This document shows, piece after piece, positions 43,938-55,786 of a stretch of 64,000 nucleotides of DNA. Numbering within the stretch: position 1 is the first letter of the stretch; each line of letters opens with the position of its first letter. The notes beneath the pieces are model-generated. The model saw only the letters and a program-made list of their open reading frames with translations. It did no database searches and was not told the DNA's origin. Source of the stretch: Isoetes taiwanensis (taxonomy: Eukaryota > Streptophyta > Lycopodiopsida > Isoetales > Isoetaceae); the NCBI GenBank assembly GCA_021234155.1, contig JAJEKV010000041.1:2296447-2360446 (forward strand), read 5' to 3'. Position numbers and translations under genes: made by a program.

Positions 43938-45285
43938 ATGGCCACTGCTGATTTCGGGCGATGGTACAGCGCCAGTGCCCATGCTGCTGAGGCGGATGTC
44001 AACGACATCTTCCAAGTCTTTGTGAAAGAAATCGACATCCAAGCTACGCTAAATGCAACCCCGGCCTTATAGGCGGTGAAAAGAATTTCAAGCTAGGTAG
44101 GACCCTCCCTTGTTCAAGTTCCCCCTGCATAGATACTTTGTTCCCCTCGCCCATCCCTTCAGCAGCCTTTGGGCGACGCCCCCAACATCGCCAAGTACTT
44201 GACTAACAAGGCGCAGAGACTACTCGACTACATGGTCCCCGACACCCAACAGACCAAGTACTTCTCTTACACAAGAGCCCTAGCCATCTTCTTATCCCAC
44301 CGCAGAACCCGATGGGGCAACCTCTATCCCTCCGATGGAGGTAGACCCCATAGCAGTCCCAAGCAGAAGAGCGTATGCCGCGGTAAAAAGATCAAGGAAC
44401 GGGAAGCAAGAGAGGATGAGGAGGAGTCGGACTCATTTAAGGATACACCTGAGCTCGACTTTATCGTAAGAACGGCGCCAAGCGTGAGCAGAGCCGATCA
44501 ACTTCGAAAGCGCAGCGGTGGCATCGAAGTCGCCTCCCCACTCGGGCTAGGCATCACAAGCCTAGCCCCATCATCATTAACGAGGAGAGGAGTATCTACT
44601 CCTCAGCGACATCCTAACCTTCCCCGCGGGAGAGGGAGCTCGTGTTGGACTAATCGCTTCCACCAATCCGCGGGGGCAGACCGACATGGACGACTTCATC
44701 GCCCGTGGAGCCCTCGCACTTTCCGCTGTAAGTGAGGGAGGCCGACACCTACACGTGGGAGACGACCTCCGATATCCGTGCCTACAAAGAAGATCGTGCA
44801 AATGATGGACGAAGCCGGAGTCGCCAACAAGAGGAGGGAGTTCCTCCAAGAACAGATGGGGATCCGCGGGAAGACCACGAGCATCCTAATGCCGAAGTCC
44901 TTCGACATCACCCCGCCAAAAGGGGAGAAGGAATCGACCTCGTGAGGCTCGACCGCACGCATTGAAGACTACGTGGGAGCTCACCGGGTTGAGGTCGACG
45001 AGCACGGGCAAGCGTAGCCGGGAGGCCAAACAAGCGGAGAAGCCGGCGACACACAACGACAGTCGCCAGTACTACTTGCCGCTGCCGAGGGATGGGAGAA
45101 TAGCGGTAATTCACCGCAAGTTCAGTCCCAGAGGCGAAGAAGGAGTGTTCATGCTGATTGCACTCTCAGGCTTCGGCAGGCATGCTCGAATAGCAACAAA
45201 TGTCGACTATGCTGTCCCGGTCAAGAGGGCAATGGCACTCGACCTCTTCGACGACCGCCATACCCCACCGACGCCGCGAGATTAG
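43938..45285 (+). pseudogene. Second leader ORF of the outer gypsy element; possible H2B-like histone fold plus unknown C-terminal region
   Basis: The ATG at 43938 starts MATADFGRWYSASAHAAEA. EADVNDIFQVFVKEI resembles H2B alpha-1 (IF-x-V spacing). An intron-like gap 44097-44165 (AG|GTAGG to CAGCAG) precedes NIAKYLTNKAQRLLDY, which shares I, L, A, RL and Y at the spacing of H2B alpha-2 (DIFEKLAQEASRLARY). KYFSYTRALAIFL then shares S, A and L with H2B TITSREIQTAVRL. The rest (FLQEQMGIRGK, DGRIAVIH, LIALSGFGRHAR) is unrecognised but conserved in the inner copy. The histone-fold call is tentative. A helical protein with no histone relation is the alternative. Confidence 0.45.
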
Positions 45286-45738
45286 CGATGGATGCGGCCC
45301 TTACATCCCAATCAGGGTAGAAGACTGGTGAGAGCCATCCGGGGAGGCTCGTCGGCAAGCATCATCAGGAACTTGGGTCACTTTCGGTAGGGGCGGCCCA
45401 AGTTAAGAGGTTTCTTGAAGACAACCCGTCTTTACCGAAGCGATTTCAAGACTAGTTAGACTCTTGATCCCGGAGACTTTTTGTATCCGGAAATATTATA
45501 TGATATATGAATATAAATCCTATTGCACTTTAAATGCTTTGTTGATGTATTTTTGCCCCACAACTATACCAACAAACATAAACAATGCAAGAGAACAAAT
45601 GAAACTAATCATATAGCCATGAATTGCTTGTGGTATGCAGCCTAGAGGCCTAAACGCAGAGGAACGACAATCATGTAGATCTTATAGAAGAGCAAACCCC
45701 ACCCGCACTACACCCAGGCAAGGAACCTATTTGAAGAT

Positions 45739-46677
45739 ATGGAACCCATGACCCCAGAGGAGGAGATAGCCCGGATGAGGACGGACCGAGCGGATAAAGG
45801 CATTACCGTCCGCAAAGCGGAGTGGGTTCGGTGGGCAACGCCGATTGCCGCAAGCATCAGCTTCGGGGGCGTGAAAAGACAAGAAGAGGAGCAAGAGAAG
45901 GAGATCCTCCAGCCGGAATCTTCCGACTCAAGTTCGTGACGACCGACTCGAGGAAGAGGAAGAACGTGCTCAGAACCAACAGATGGAAGGCGAGGAATAC
46001 CCCGGAAGGGCGACAAAGAGATACCAGGGCCTCGACTACCGTAAGAAGGTAGATTCCGCGACTTGGGCAATGTATGGAAGGCCCGGAATCGGAACAGTTC
46101 CTCGAGGGGAAACAAAGTCGATTGGAAGCAGAGGCATGGCTGGGACGAAATGAGCGAAAAAATGGAAATGCTTATGGCATGAAGGATAAGGACAAAGGCA
46201 GAGTTGCAACAGCCAACTTGAAAGGAGCCGCTCGGATTTGGTGGAAGGGTTATGCAAAGGCACATGGCTTAAGCAGGGATGCTTGTAAGTTCAGAAAGTT
46301 TGCTAAAGCCTTCAAGCGCCATTACGTTCCGAGGGAACATAAGTCCAAAGATGATGCAGTTAGCTTTTACAAAGTTGCGCAAAGAAGGCAACAAATCAGT
46401 CAGAAATATACAGAGGAATTCATGAGGCTAAGGGTCATGCGTCTCGAAGTTGGGAGAGAAGCATGCAGTAGAAAGCTATATTGAGGGGCTGAATGAGGAG
46501 ATCCGCAAGCTTGTGAGGGCAATAAACCCTAGGACAGTATCAGAAGCGGAATCCAAGGCTATAAGCTTGCAGGGGTCAGGACCTCAGAATAGCGGGCAGA
46601 AGCAGCAGTACTTCCAGGATAAAGGCAAGGCGACAGGAAGCTATAGCCCTGTGGCAGCTATCCAGTCCAAATTTTAG
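45739..46677 (+). pseudogene. Gypsy gag, outer element
   Basis: It starts MEPMTPEEEIARMRTDRADKG. After a frame change the gag core follows: NAYGMKDKDKGRVATANLKG, ARIWWKGYAKAHGLS, FKRHYVPREHKSKDD, YTEEFMRL, then YIEGLNEEIRKLVRAINPRT in another frame. This is the structural capsid-like domain of gypsy elements. Two or three frame shifts. Confidence 0.8.
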
Positions 46678-46685
46678 AGCCCCAT

Positions 46686-47264
46686 ATGGTGGGGAACCGG
46701 GAAACAAAGGAGAAGCAGGTGTCCTTCAAGGACAAGCAGGAGGGGTCAAACTACTCCAAAGCAGTGCGATCCTTTTTGCAGGCAATGCCCAAGGAAAAGA
46801 GGCAGGAGTGCATAGAAAAGCAACTGTGCTTCAGGTGCTTCCAGCCAGGCCATAGGACAGCAAACTGCCCCTACGTCATGAGTGCAGCTCTAGCGGAGTT
46901 GGGAGATTGGGCCTACGGTCCGGACGACGACGGCGAAGAGGCCCGCGACTACATTCAGGGTGAGTGTCATATCTTTGCCGCAATAGATACAGAGCAAGCA
47001 GAGAGCCAGTATAAGGTAATTTCCACAGTAGGGAAGGCCAAGGCCAAGTCCTTCATAGTCTTGATAGACTCAGGAAGTAGCCATAACTTTGCATCCCCCA
47101 GAATGGTTCAAATGTTGAAGTTGAAGCCGCTAAAGTCAAAGCCAAGACCCGTTGTCTTAGCAAGTGGTGCAAGGCGGGGGCGGGCAAGAGAATTAACTTC
47201 GACATCGACTTGCTGTGGATTAATATCCGGATGGGGCGGAAGTAATGGGCATTGGCAAGTATGA
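46686..47264 (+). pseudogene. Zinc knuckle and aspartic protease of the outer gypsy element
   Basis: CFRCFQPGHRTANC near 46830-46870 is a complete CCHC knuckle. FIVLIDSGSSHNFASP near 47050-47095 is the retroviral-type aspartic protease active-site region (D-S-G). It is open for 192 codons, then shifts frame. Confidence 0.85.
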
Positions 47265-48570
47265 CTTGATCATAGGAATGGAGTACCTTGGGCCAACAGG
47301 GGCCATTATTGATCGTGGAAAGCGGAAGGTGACCTTCCCAACGCGGACGGCAAGATCATTGAGATAACAAAAAAGGAAGTTGTTCCCATCATGCAATTGT
47401 ATGTCTTCTAAACTACCGTTCAAGTGCATCAAGAGTGAGCAAGTGGCATACATCTTCAAGCTTGAGATTAGTGAGCCAAAATCGGAAGGAAGCAAAGAAG
47501 ACAAGGTGCTCAAACAAGTTGCCAAGCAAGTAGCTAAGGCGATCACGGAGTTCCATGATCTCTTTCGGATGAGATCAAGCAGCTCCCTCCATATAGGGGA
47601 GTTGAGTGCGAGATTGCACTCGAAGCGGGAACAAAGCCAACGAGCAAGGCTCCATATAGAATGACAACGCAGAATTGTCCGAGCTAAAGAAAGAAGATTT
47701 TGCAGGAGCCGCTTGACCTAGGTTTTATTAGACCTAGTGTTTCGCCATTTGGGCGCCCATTCTCTTCGTTAAGAAGAAGGATGGCGATCTAAGGATGTGC
47801 ATAGACTATAGGCGGTTGAACAAGCACACCATTAAGAACAAGTACAGCTCCCGGATCGGATGACTTGATGGATCAGCTCCAAGGTGCAAAGATCTTCTCC
47901 AAAATCGACTTTAAGGTCAGGTTATCATCAGATCAGGATAAAGGAAGAAGATATCCATAAGACCGCCTTCTAACGCGGTATGGGCACTATGAGTTCACAG
48001 TAATGCCTTTCGGCTTATCGAATGCCCCATAACGTTCATGAGGCTCATGAACGACATCTTCAGGGAGTGTTTAGACACCTTTGTGATTGTTTTCTTTGAT
48101 GACATTTTGGTGTATAGCAGATCCCTTGAAGAGCACATACAACACTTGAGAAGAGTCTTTGGAGAAGTTGAAGAGGCACCGGTTATGCACGCCAAGTTGT
48201 CGGGTGCCACGCAAATGTAGAAGGTGGAGTATCTAGGTCATGTGATCTCAAAGCCAGAAGGCATCTCGACGGATCCCCGCAAAGATTGAAGCCGTCATTC
48301 AAAGGGCCGGGCGCCAAGAATGTGCATGAAGTCAAGTTTCGCCTAGCCTGTTGTGGTACTACAGAAGTTCAGAAAGAACTTTGTTAAGATAGCAGCCCCG
48401 CTAATGGACTTGACGCGGGCGGAGAAAGTGAAAGATTGGGCAGAGCATTGGCACAAGAAAGCCCAAGGTGGTTTGAATTGTTGAAGGAAGCTTTAACAAC
48501 AGCCCCGCCTTTAACCCCACGGACCGGGAGAAAGATAAGCTTGTAGCAACAGATGCAGTAAGATAGCTAC
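47265..48570 (+). pseudogene. Gypsy reverse transcriptase, outer element
   Basis: Fragments in several frames: [20 protein letters not shown] (about 47765-47825), IFSKIDFK (about 47890), then MRLMNDIFRECLDTFVIVFF and DDILVYSRSLEEHIQHLRR (about 48038-48150) with the FFDD catalytic box. Numerous 1-2 base indels. Confidence 0.85.
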
Positions 48571-48577
48571 AGGTGCA

Positions 48578-49297
48578 GTGCTTATGCAAGAAGAGCGTGT
48601 GGTAGCGTATGATTCCAGGAAGATGAACGACGCCGAGACGCGCTACCCAACGCACGATCAGGAGTTGCTTGCGGTTGTCAGGGCATTAAGAATATGGAGG
48701 CATTATCTCTTGGGAAGGAAGTTCCAATTGGATACCGACCATCAGAGCCTCCAATATGTATTCACGCAACCACACCTTAATCTGAGGCAGCGGAGATGGA
48801 TGGAGTTCCTCGAAGAATATGACTTTGATATAGTCTACAAGCCGGGGAAGCTCAATGTGGTAGCAGATGCGCTTTCAAGGCATCCCCTGACAACTAGAGT
48901 ACATTGCAATGCAATTTCGACGCTCTTCAGTGACTTTGGTAAGAGGATTGAAGAGTCCTTGCCAACGGATGTGGATTTCAGGGAAGTATGGGCAAGCCTT
49001 TCTAAGGAGGCTAGAACAGATAAAGAGCGGGAGGCCTTCAAGCATTATAAGAAGGAAGGCAACCTGTTATACCATAAGAACAAGTTGTGCGTACCCGAAT
49101 CATCAGGTGTAAGGAAGTTGATCCTCCATGACACGCACAACAGCCCAATAGCTGGCCATGCGGGATTCATGAAAACATATTTCAAAGTGCGCAGCAGCTA
49201 TTATTGGCCAGGAATGAAGAAGCAAATAGCTCGCTACATCAAGGAATGTCAGCTATGCCAGCAGACGAAGGCGGAGCAGCCAATTCTGGGGCATTAG
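48578..49297 (+). pseudogene. Gypsy RNase H and integrase zinc-binding domain, outer element
   Basis: An open 239-codon stretch. RNase H-like part: VVAYDSRKMNDAETRYPTHD, ELLAVVRALRIWRHYLLG, DTDHQSLQYVF, NVVADALSR. Integrase N-terminal HHCC: H in LILHDTHNSPIAGHAG and CQLCQQ. The best preserved pol segment in either copy. Confidence 0.85.
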
Positions 49298-50434
49298 AGC
49301 CATTAAGCGGTGCCAAACGCTAAGTGGGAGGTAATCAGCATGGACTTCATCACAGGACTCCCAAGGACAGCAAGAGGGAAGGATGCCTTGATGGTAGTGA
49401 TCGACAAGTTGTCTAAGATGGCACATTTTGTGCCTTGCAGGACCACAGATACAGCCATGGATACAACAAAGCTCTTCACCAAAGAGATCTTCAGGCTTCA
49501 TGGCATGCCAAGGGAGATCATCTCCGGCTGAGGGATCCGAAGTTCATGGCGCTTTTGGCAAGACCTCTTTGCGACAATCCGCACGGCTATCCATGAGCAC
49601 GGCATATCATCCTCGACGGATGGCCGCACGGAGCGGACCAACAGGGATTTTAGAGGACATGCTACTGAAACTATGTCCGGAATAAGCAAAGTATGTGGGA
49701 AGAATTTATTCACTTGGTGGAGTTTGCATACAATAGCACCAAGCGGGAATCATCCCAAATGTCGCCGTTTATGATCAATTACGGCTATCGATTGCCTAAC
49801 TCGGATACTTGGCACAACCCCGTGTCAAAAGTGGAAGTTTCGCAGCGAGATGTTGGCCGATATGCGGCAGCTTGTGGAAGAAGTTCGAGGTTATCCGCTA
49901 GCGCAAGAAGTCGTCCGGAAGAGCATCGCCGACAAGCATCGAGCAAAGAAGAGAGTTCAAAGTTGGAGATGATGTTTGGCTCAAGATCAAGGTGAAGCAG
50001 CGGTAAGCTCGGGATCGGGAATTGCAAGAAGCTTGCTCCAAGGTGGGCTGGACCTTTCGAATAGTCGAGAGTAGGTAATCAATCCTACAAGTTAGACTTG
50101 CCAGCACACCTAAAGATTCATAAGGTCTTCCACGTGAGTCTGTTGAAGAAGCATACTCCAAATCCAGACGAAGTCTTGGATTCTCCAACGTTGTTGGAAA
50201 TGACGGAGGAGCAACTGGAAATAGTTCCGTAATTGATTCTTGATAAAGCTTTCAAGAAAACGAGGAGATCGAGAATTCCTCCGGTATTTGGTCAAGTGGA
50301 AACACTTACCAGTGGGAAGACGGCGATGGGTACTTAAGAAAGATTTAGTAAAGCAAGTACCCACGGTTTATGGAGCAATGGGACGGCAAGGTCATCTCCA
50401 GAAGAAATCGGCTCAGGCATGTCGATTTGTGTAG
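49298..50434 (+). pseudogene. Gypsy integrase core and chromodomain, outer element
   Basis: The core starts [20 protein letters not shown] with [12 protein letters not shown] and KEIFRLHGMPREIISG. Later frames have MWEEFIHLVEFAYNS. The C-terminal end has REFLRYLVKWKHLPV followed by WVLKKDLVKQVP (about 50265-50365), a chromodomain pattern (YLVKWK-x-LP...W...DL). The chromodomain places the family among chromoviruses. Stops and shifts throughout. Confidence 0.75.
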
Positions 50435-51298
50435 GTTAATTCTGGTGTAGTTAAGATTAATCTACGCATGCAACCTAGGCTTAGTATGGGTCGCATGCGT
50501 TGTTACCGATGATGGGACCACTACGGTGATCTCTAGGGCGTGGTGTAATGTCAATGTAGGCATGACCGTTTCGTTTGGGCGAGTGGAAGGTAGATTAGAA
50601 AGTCCACTGTCCCCACGGAAGTAGGCGACCTCGAGAGAAAGGAGGTCATGAAGGAATGCATTGATAGGGAAAGCACCTTTAGCCCCATATATGCTTTGAT
50701 AGGAGGAATCTATCCCAGGCCCCCCACACGAGAAGGATATCCTCCATTTGGGTAACTAGAGGTGTAGGCATGAGCGCATATAGGCATATATTTTGTCTCA
50801 TGACCATAATGGAAGATTCACCCTCTTCCCACGTAGGAGATTAGCCATGCATCCATGTAGATAGGTGGGGTGGTCACCATATAACCAAAATTTTATTAAT
50901 AATTAAATGATACTAACGTAGTGTCGACCACAGAGCCGAAGAGAGCTCGGGAGGGCAAGGAGGTCGAGAACTTTGAAGACTTGCAACACAAATTTTTGTT
51001 GGAATGTGTTGCAAGGAATGAAGAGTACCTCGGGACGTAATTTTAAAATTTTGATAAACTTAATCGTAATGTTAAGTTAATTTTGGAGTAACTGTTTAGT
51101 AATGTTGTGAATTGATAAGTTATTTCATAATATAATGATGTGATAATGTCATAAAAATATTACCTTAAGGTAATTTTAATAAATGTGTAGGAATTATAGT
51201 AGTAATCGTATGTATCAGGGTGATTGCAGGTTACGATGATCCCAAGGTGGGGAGACCCACGATCTTTGCGGACAAACATCATTTCAAGGTGGGGAGAA
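50435..51298 (+). other. 3' untranslated region and polypurine tract of the outer gypsy element
   Basis: Non-coding, homologous to 28445-29440 in reverse. The polypurine tract AAGGTGGGGAGAA lies at 51286-51298, directly before the LTR. Confidence 0.75.
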
Positions 51299-52944
51299 TG
51301 TGGCGTTCGGCCACAAAAAGATATCGCCCGGGGCGTATACCGCATCTTGCTGCCCACGCCGCATTAACACCACGCCACTCCGGTGACGACGGTACGCGCA
51401 GCGTGTAGCCGGTGAGTAGCCCTAGGGGCAACTTGCCAGAAATATGTGCAACTATTAATGTGCACATTTTCCAATGTACACATTAATGTGGGCACACATT
51501 TCCAAGTGGACACTTCATGCCAAGTGGGCCACACCCATAGGTGCAATTAATGTGCACATTTTCCAATGTACACATTAATGAGGGCACACATTTCCATGTG
51601 TGCACATTTGGCCACCTAGCCCTTAAAGGCAAGTGGGCCCATTTCCAATTATCCCACATGCCAAAAGGGGATAATTGGAAACCCTAACCAACCCCCTTGT
51701 CTATATAGGGAAGGAAACCCTAACTAGCCCAATTTTCGATTTTAGGATCCCAGACTCTGCCTGGGAGAATTGCATCCTTAGTTTCCCTTGATTCGAGCGT
51801 CTCAGCAGGATGGTCGAGCTCAGGTCAGGAGGAGCCCCTCAAGGATCAGGTATTTGGCCAATTAGATAGTCTAAACCCTATTTTAGTCATTGAATCAGTA
51901 GGTTTAGCCTATTAGATTGCCCATAGCAGCCCTCTAGATCTCTAGATATGGATTCTAACTAAAGAACCTAACTCTATGTTGTAGATTAGATCTAGTTCTT
52001 TAGTTCTCTGTGAAGTATATGGATGATATATCTCTATGAGCTCCTTGTATTGGGAAGGGGGGGTAGAGACCTAAAGCTTTGTAGTTGATGCTCCTAGAGT
52101 AGCCTCTCTAGCACACTGTAGATTCGGCCTGTGCACAAGAACCACACCTGGTTGTGGGTGAAGGGGCCAGACTGGCTTAGAAGGAGGTTCGTGTTCTGAC
52201 TCTTGAACGATCCCTATGGTGTGTTAGTGCTACCAGGGATCATTGTGACTAGGTCTAATGGCTTACCCCGAAAAGCGGGTAAGGCATGGGCTCGACACCG
52301 TGAAGTGGTGCACACTTTCCGTGGGTTCAATCGAATCACGGGCAAAGATGGCCCTCTAGTCACCTTGAGTCAGCATGTAGACCTCTGGAGGGAGTGATCC
52401 CTACCTGCCCCATCGGAACTGGGGAGATGGAACCCAGGAATAGCCCTTTTGGCTATGCATCCGTGAGGCTGGCTGATCCAGTCCCAACACTTTTCAGCCT
52501 ACTGCGCAAAGTGTGCACGGGAGGGGCGGATGGAGTGGACAACCCTAAGCCATGTTCATATGCCGCCCAAATCCATTGCCATGAATTGCATGCGCAATGA
52601 ACTCACGGAGACCCAAGCCGTCGGTCATCCCCTTGAGTCCGAGCCTTGGGTAGGATTCCCTATGTGATGTCTTTGATCTTTGTCTATGCGGATATCACGG
52701 AGGACCATCCTTCGTGATGGTCATATGATGTTGATGTATGTGCTACTGACATGTATGTTTACGCTTCCGCAGCTAGGTAGGCCCTGAGGGAGACGGGGTG
52801 CAATGACCCTTCCACTCTTCCCACTGGAACCCGTCACGGGTGCAGTGTCATGTGGAGGGCCCTGTATTAGCATGGAGCTGGTATGGGGGATGAACTCTTG
52901 TTTGTGTACGGTGAGGGCACCGTATACGAGTAGGGGACGTCACA
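51299..52944 (+). repeat. 3' LTR of the outer gypsy element
   Basis: 1646 bases from TGTGGCGTTCGG to GACGTCACA, intact and followed by the AGTTG target duplication. It serves as the uninterrupted reference for the split 5' LTR. Confidence 0.92.
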
Positions 52945-53229
52945 AGTTGATTCATGTGCTTCCTTTTGAAGTCATTTGTTGTGCTTCTGTTAGAACTACA
53001 CATAGTTCCACAAGAACTTGTAATGCACAATTTTGAAGTCATTTGTTGTGCTTCAATTAGAATTACACTTAGTTCTATATTAGCATGTACTAAATATTGA
53101 TGTTCATATGAACCTCAAGACAAGACAAGACAAGACAACAAACAATCATGTGGTTGAGGATGGACCACGTCCATAGGGCAGACGCAGGAAAAGAGTTGAG
53201 AGGGGAGAGGATGTACGTAAAGGCTGCCA
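52945..53229. repeat. Short direct duplication and CAAGA microsatellite
   Basis: GAAGTCATTTGTTGTGCTTC followed by similar sequence occurs at about 52969 and 53034. A run of (CAAGA) units lies near 53113-53138. No gene. Confidence 0.6.
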
Positions 53230-54996
53230 ATGCCATTTCACAATCAGGCAAGTCTATCTCCTTCCAAAATTTTCATATATCGCTATTATGGGTTTGATCA
53301 CAAGAATATCCAAGGTGTGCCTTGCCATGGTAAGTCCATTGACCCAGAAAAAAGAATTAAGTTCAAGTTAGCACCTTGGATATTACAAGAATTGAAGGAT
53401 TGGGTCCAAGAAAAGCTTGTGCAATGGCACACGCCACGTAGTGTTATGAACATGCATGAAGAGAGATGGGATTAAAGCTTGATGTGCATGGAATGGAAAG
53501 CATATGTAGGGATGATGCGCTGAAAGTTTGGGAGGTATACAATATTGAGAAAGGGAGTTGTTCGTAACATATGGAAGCTGCATGAAGATCATGTGGGTTC
53601 AATGGCACTAAGATTCGGTTTTTCTATATGAGCAAGGAGAATTGTTTCAGTTAGGAGTCATGACTCCAATCCAAAGGGAGTCAATGTTGAGATTTGGTAA
53701 CAAAAAAGCCATTTGCATGGACTCTACCTTCAAAACAAATGACAAGATGTATGATTCTTCCTCAACTTGTAATGTGTGCTCTATGTGTATTGAGTTGATT
53801 ATTGGTTATGCTTGTGCAAGTTCTATCTTTTCACACTCATCGCCTTCGATGAGTATTGCAATGGTTTGCCATTGGCTTATGTTTTAACCAATTCTCAAAA
53901 GACTAGACCTATAACTAGGTGGATGCAAGCCCTAAAGGATTCTTTATGCCAAGATTATCCTGGTTGGCTTCCTTCTCGCATCATTACAGATGATGCCCAT
54001 GCTGAGATTCTTGTTAAACCTCAAACCTTAAACCTTGTTCCATATGTACTAACCTTGTCTATTCGTATAGGTTTTTCGTAGCGTGCTCGTGCAAATTTGC
54101 ATTTGGCATGTGAGGAGAGCTTGGATTAAGTGGTTGCATAAGAATGTCAAGAACAAGGTCGCACAAAACGAGATGTTCAAGGAACTTGGTAATATTATGT
54201 ATAGGACAGAAGGTTCGCTAGGAGACAATGAGTATGATGAAGAGTATAGGGAAGCGGTAAAGAAAGAGGCAACTAAATTGGAAGACTTCGTAAGAAAGTA
54301 TCTTCAGTACCCTAAATTGGCCGCCCACATGAGTAAGAAGTGGACCAAAACATTTGTCAATGGGTATTGGCTAAAGGATGTACCCCCACTCTAACCAAGA
54401 GATCAATGCTGCCACAGAGGCATGGCATTGTGCCCTGAAAAGGCGCCTGGGCATTTCTAAACATGCACTTCGAGGAAGGAGGATTGAGTGGCTGCTCCAC
54501 ATTCTAACGAACAATGTGGAGACAAACATGGCATACATTAGGTATGGCTTTTAATCTCTATCTTATTTGGATTTTGCCCTCATATAATTATCATGTCTTC
54601 TAGGTCCATGAAGGAAGCCGACCTTGTGATAAACACCTCTCAGGAAGAAATATAGAGTGCGCCATATGAGGTGCAAAGATTGCTGATGAACAGGTCACAT
54701 TTACCAACTTCAAGGAAGGTGAGACAGAAGTACAAAGTGAACGTACTCTAGGGCAAGGTCCATACTTTATGAACGGGGAAAACAAGAATTGGACATGCTG
54801 TGACTGCCCTTGGGGAGCCAAGGCCAACTTGTGTAAACACCAGGTTAAGGTTATCCAAATGCTGGGCAACTACATGGATCAAGATCTCTTACAGGTGCTT
54901 GGGTCCCAATATGGGACAATTGGTGGGGGCATGGAGCACTTGAGGCCATGTGTGGGGAGGAAAATCCATGTGAAGATGTGGCAGACAGAAACTTAA
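53230..54996 (+). pseudogene. MULE-like transposase with SWIM zinc finger, broken
   Basis: Fragments in order: an N-terminal part with VPCHGKSIDPEKRIKF and LQELKDWVQEKLVQW (53300-53475); the transposase core ICMDSTFKTND (first catalytic Asp region, about 53718-53750), LFTLIAFDEYCNGLPLAYVL, ITDDAHAEI (second Asp), VQICIWHVRRAWIKWLHKNV (about 54085-54145); a helical part to about 54390 and an exon-like block ALKRRLGISKHALRGRRIEW (54434-54500). The SWIM finger near 54790-54850 has CDC, eight residues, then CKH, giving the C-x-C-x-n-C-x-H pattern. Stops and gaps between blocks; possible introns. No terminal repeats identified. Confidence 0.75.
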
Positions 54997-55780
54997 TTGA
55001 TTCCAAAATGCTTATATCATTATTTTTTGCTTGTTTAGACAATTGTGTAGCAGAGGCTAGACCACTTGCTTATCTTTGAAATTAAAAAAAAAAATCATTT
55101 GTCATTTCTTTTTTTTTCTTTCTTACTCAGACATAAGATGCAGCGCAATTCTGTAAATTTCTTTTCTTTCTTACTCTGGCAGGACCCCTTTCTGATGGTA
55201 GAGAGCTGTCATGGTAGGGTAGTTTCTATTATCACAATGATTTTTCTATAACATTGTTTGTATATCCATGATTTAGGGCAAAGAAGCAAGGACACATTTA
55301 TTAAGACATACCAAGAATCAAAACATTGGCTTCAACATTCTCAAATATTTTTGCATTTGAGATATCTTAAAGCATAACAAAAATTGCTATAATATACTTT
55401 ACTCTATGGCCATTCTAACAAAATGTTCTTTCGGATGAACCTGAACAGATCTCATGTACATTTTAACAAGATGTTCTTTCTAATGGACGTGAAAAAAATC
55501 TCTTTCTAATCTCTCTCTGGCATTCCTGTTTGTAGACATTACATTTACATCTTGATTGCAAATATTTTTTGCTTTATGCATCTTGATTGCAAATATTTTT
55601 ACATTATGCAATATTTGTATTAACACAGGATATATAGGACGACTGTTTATAATAGATTTTTGGTACTTTTCTGGTAATGTGCAAAATGCAGTAAATTTAG
55701 AATTGGCTTGTATAACACAATCCTTATCATAGCTGTATTTTTTGGAACAAGTAGTTCTGTTTAAGTATGAGATATATCCT
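54997..55780. other. AT-rich non-coding region
   Basis: T-rich runs, plus a small duplication (ATCTTGCAAATATTTTT-like words at 55552 and 55580). No gene supported. Confidence 0.5.
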
Positions 55781-55786
55781 GCTAGG

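Larger units (their letters stand above)
26564..52944 (+). mobile_element. Ty3/gypsy chromovirus (outer), with leader CENH3-like ORF; interrupted by a second copy
   Basis: The TGTGACGTTCC start at 26564 and GACGTCACA end at 52944 are flanked by the 5-bp target duplication AGTTG (26559-26563 and 52945-52949). The 5' LTR is 26564-26876 plus about 39997-41337, split by the nested element. The primer site is GGTATCAGAGC at 41341. Internal order: hairpin pair, CENH3-like ORF, hairpin pair, second leader ORF, gag, zinc knuckle/protease, RT, RNase H, integrase, chromodomain, polypurine tract (51286-51298) and 3' LTR (51299-52944). Interior length is about 10.0 kb, the same as in the nested copy. All pol frames are broken. 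Confidence 0.9.
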
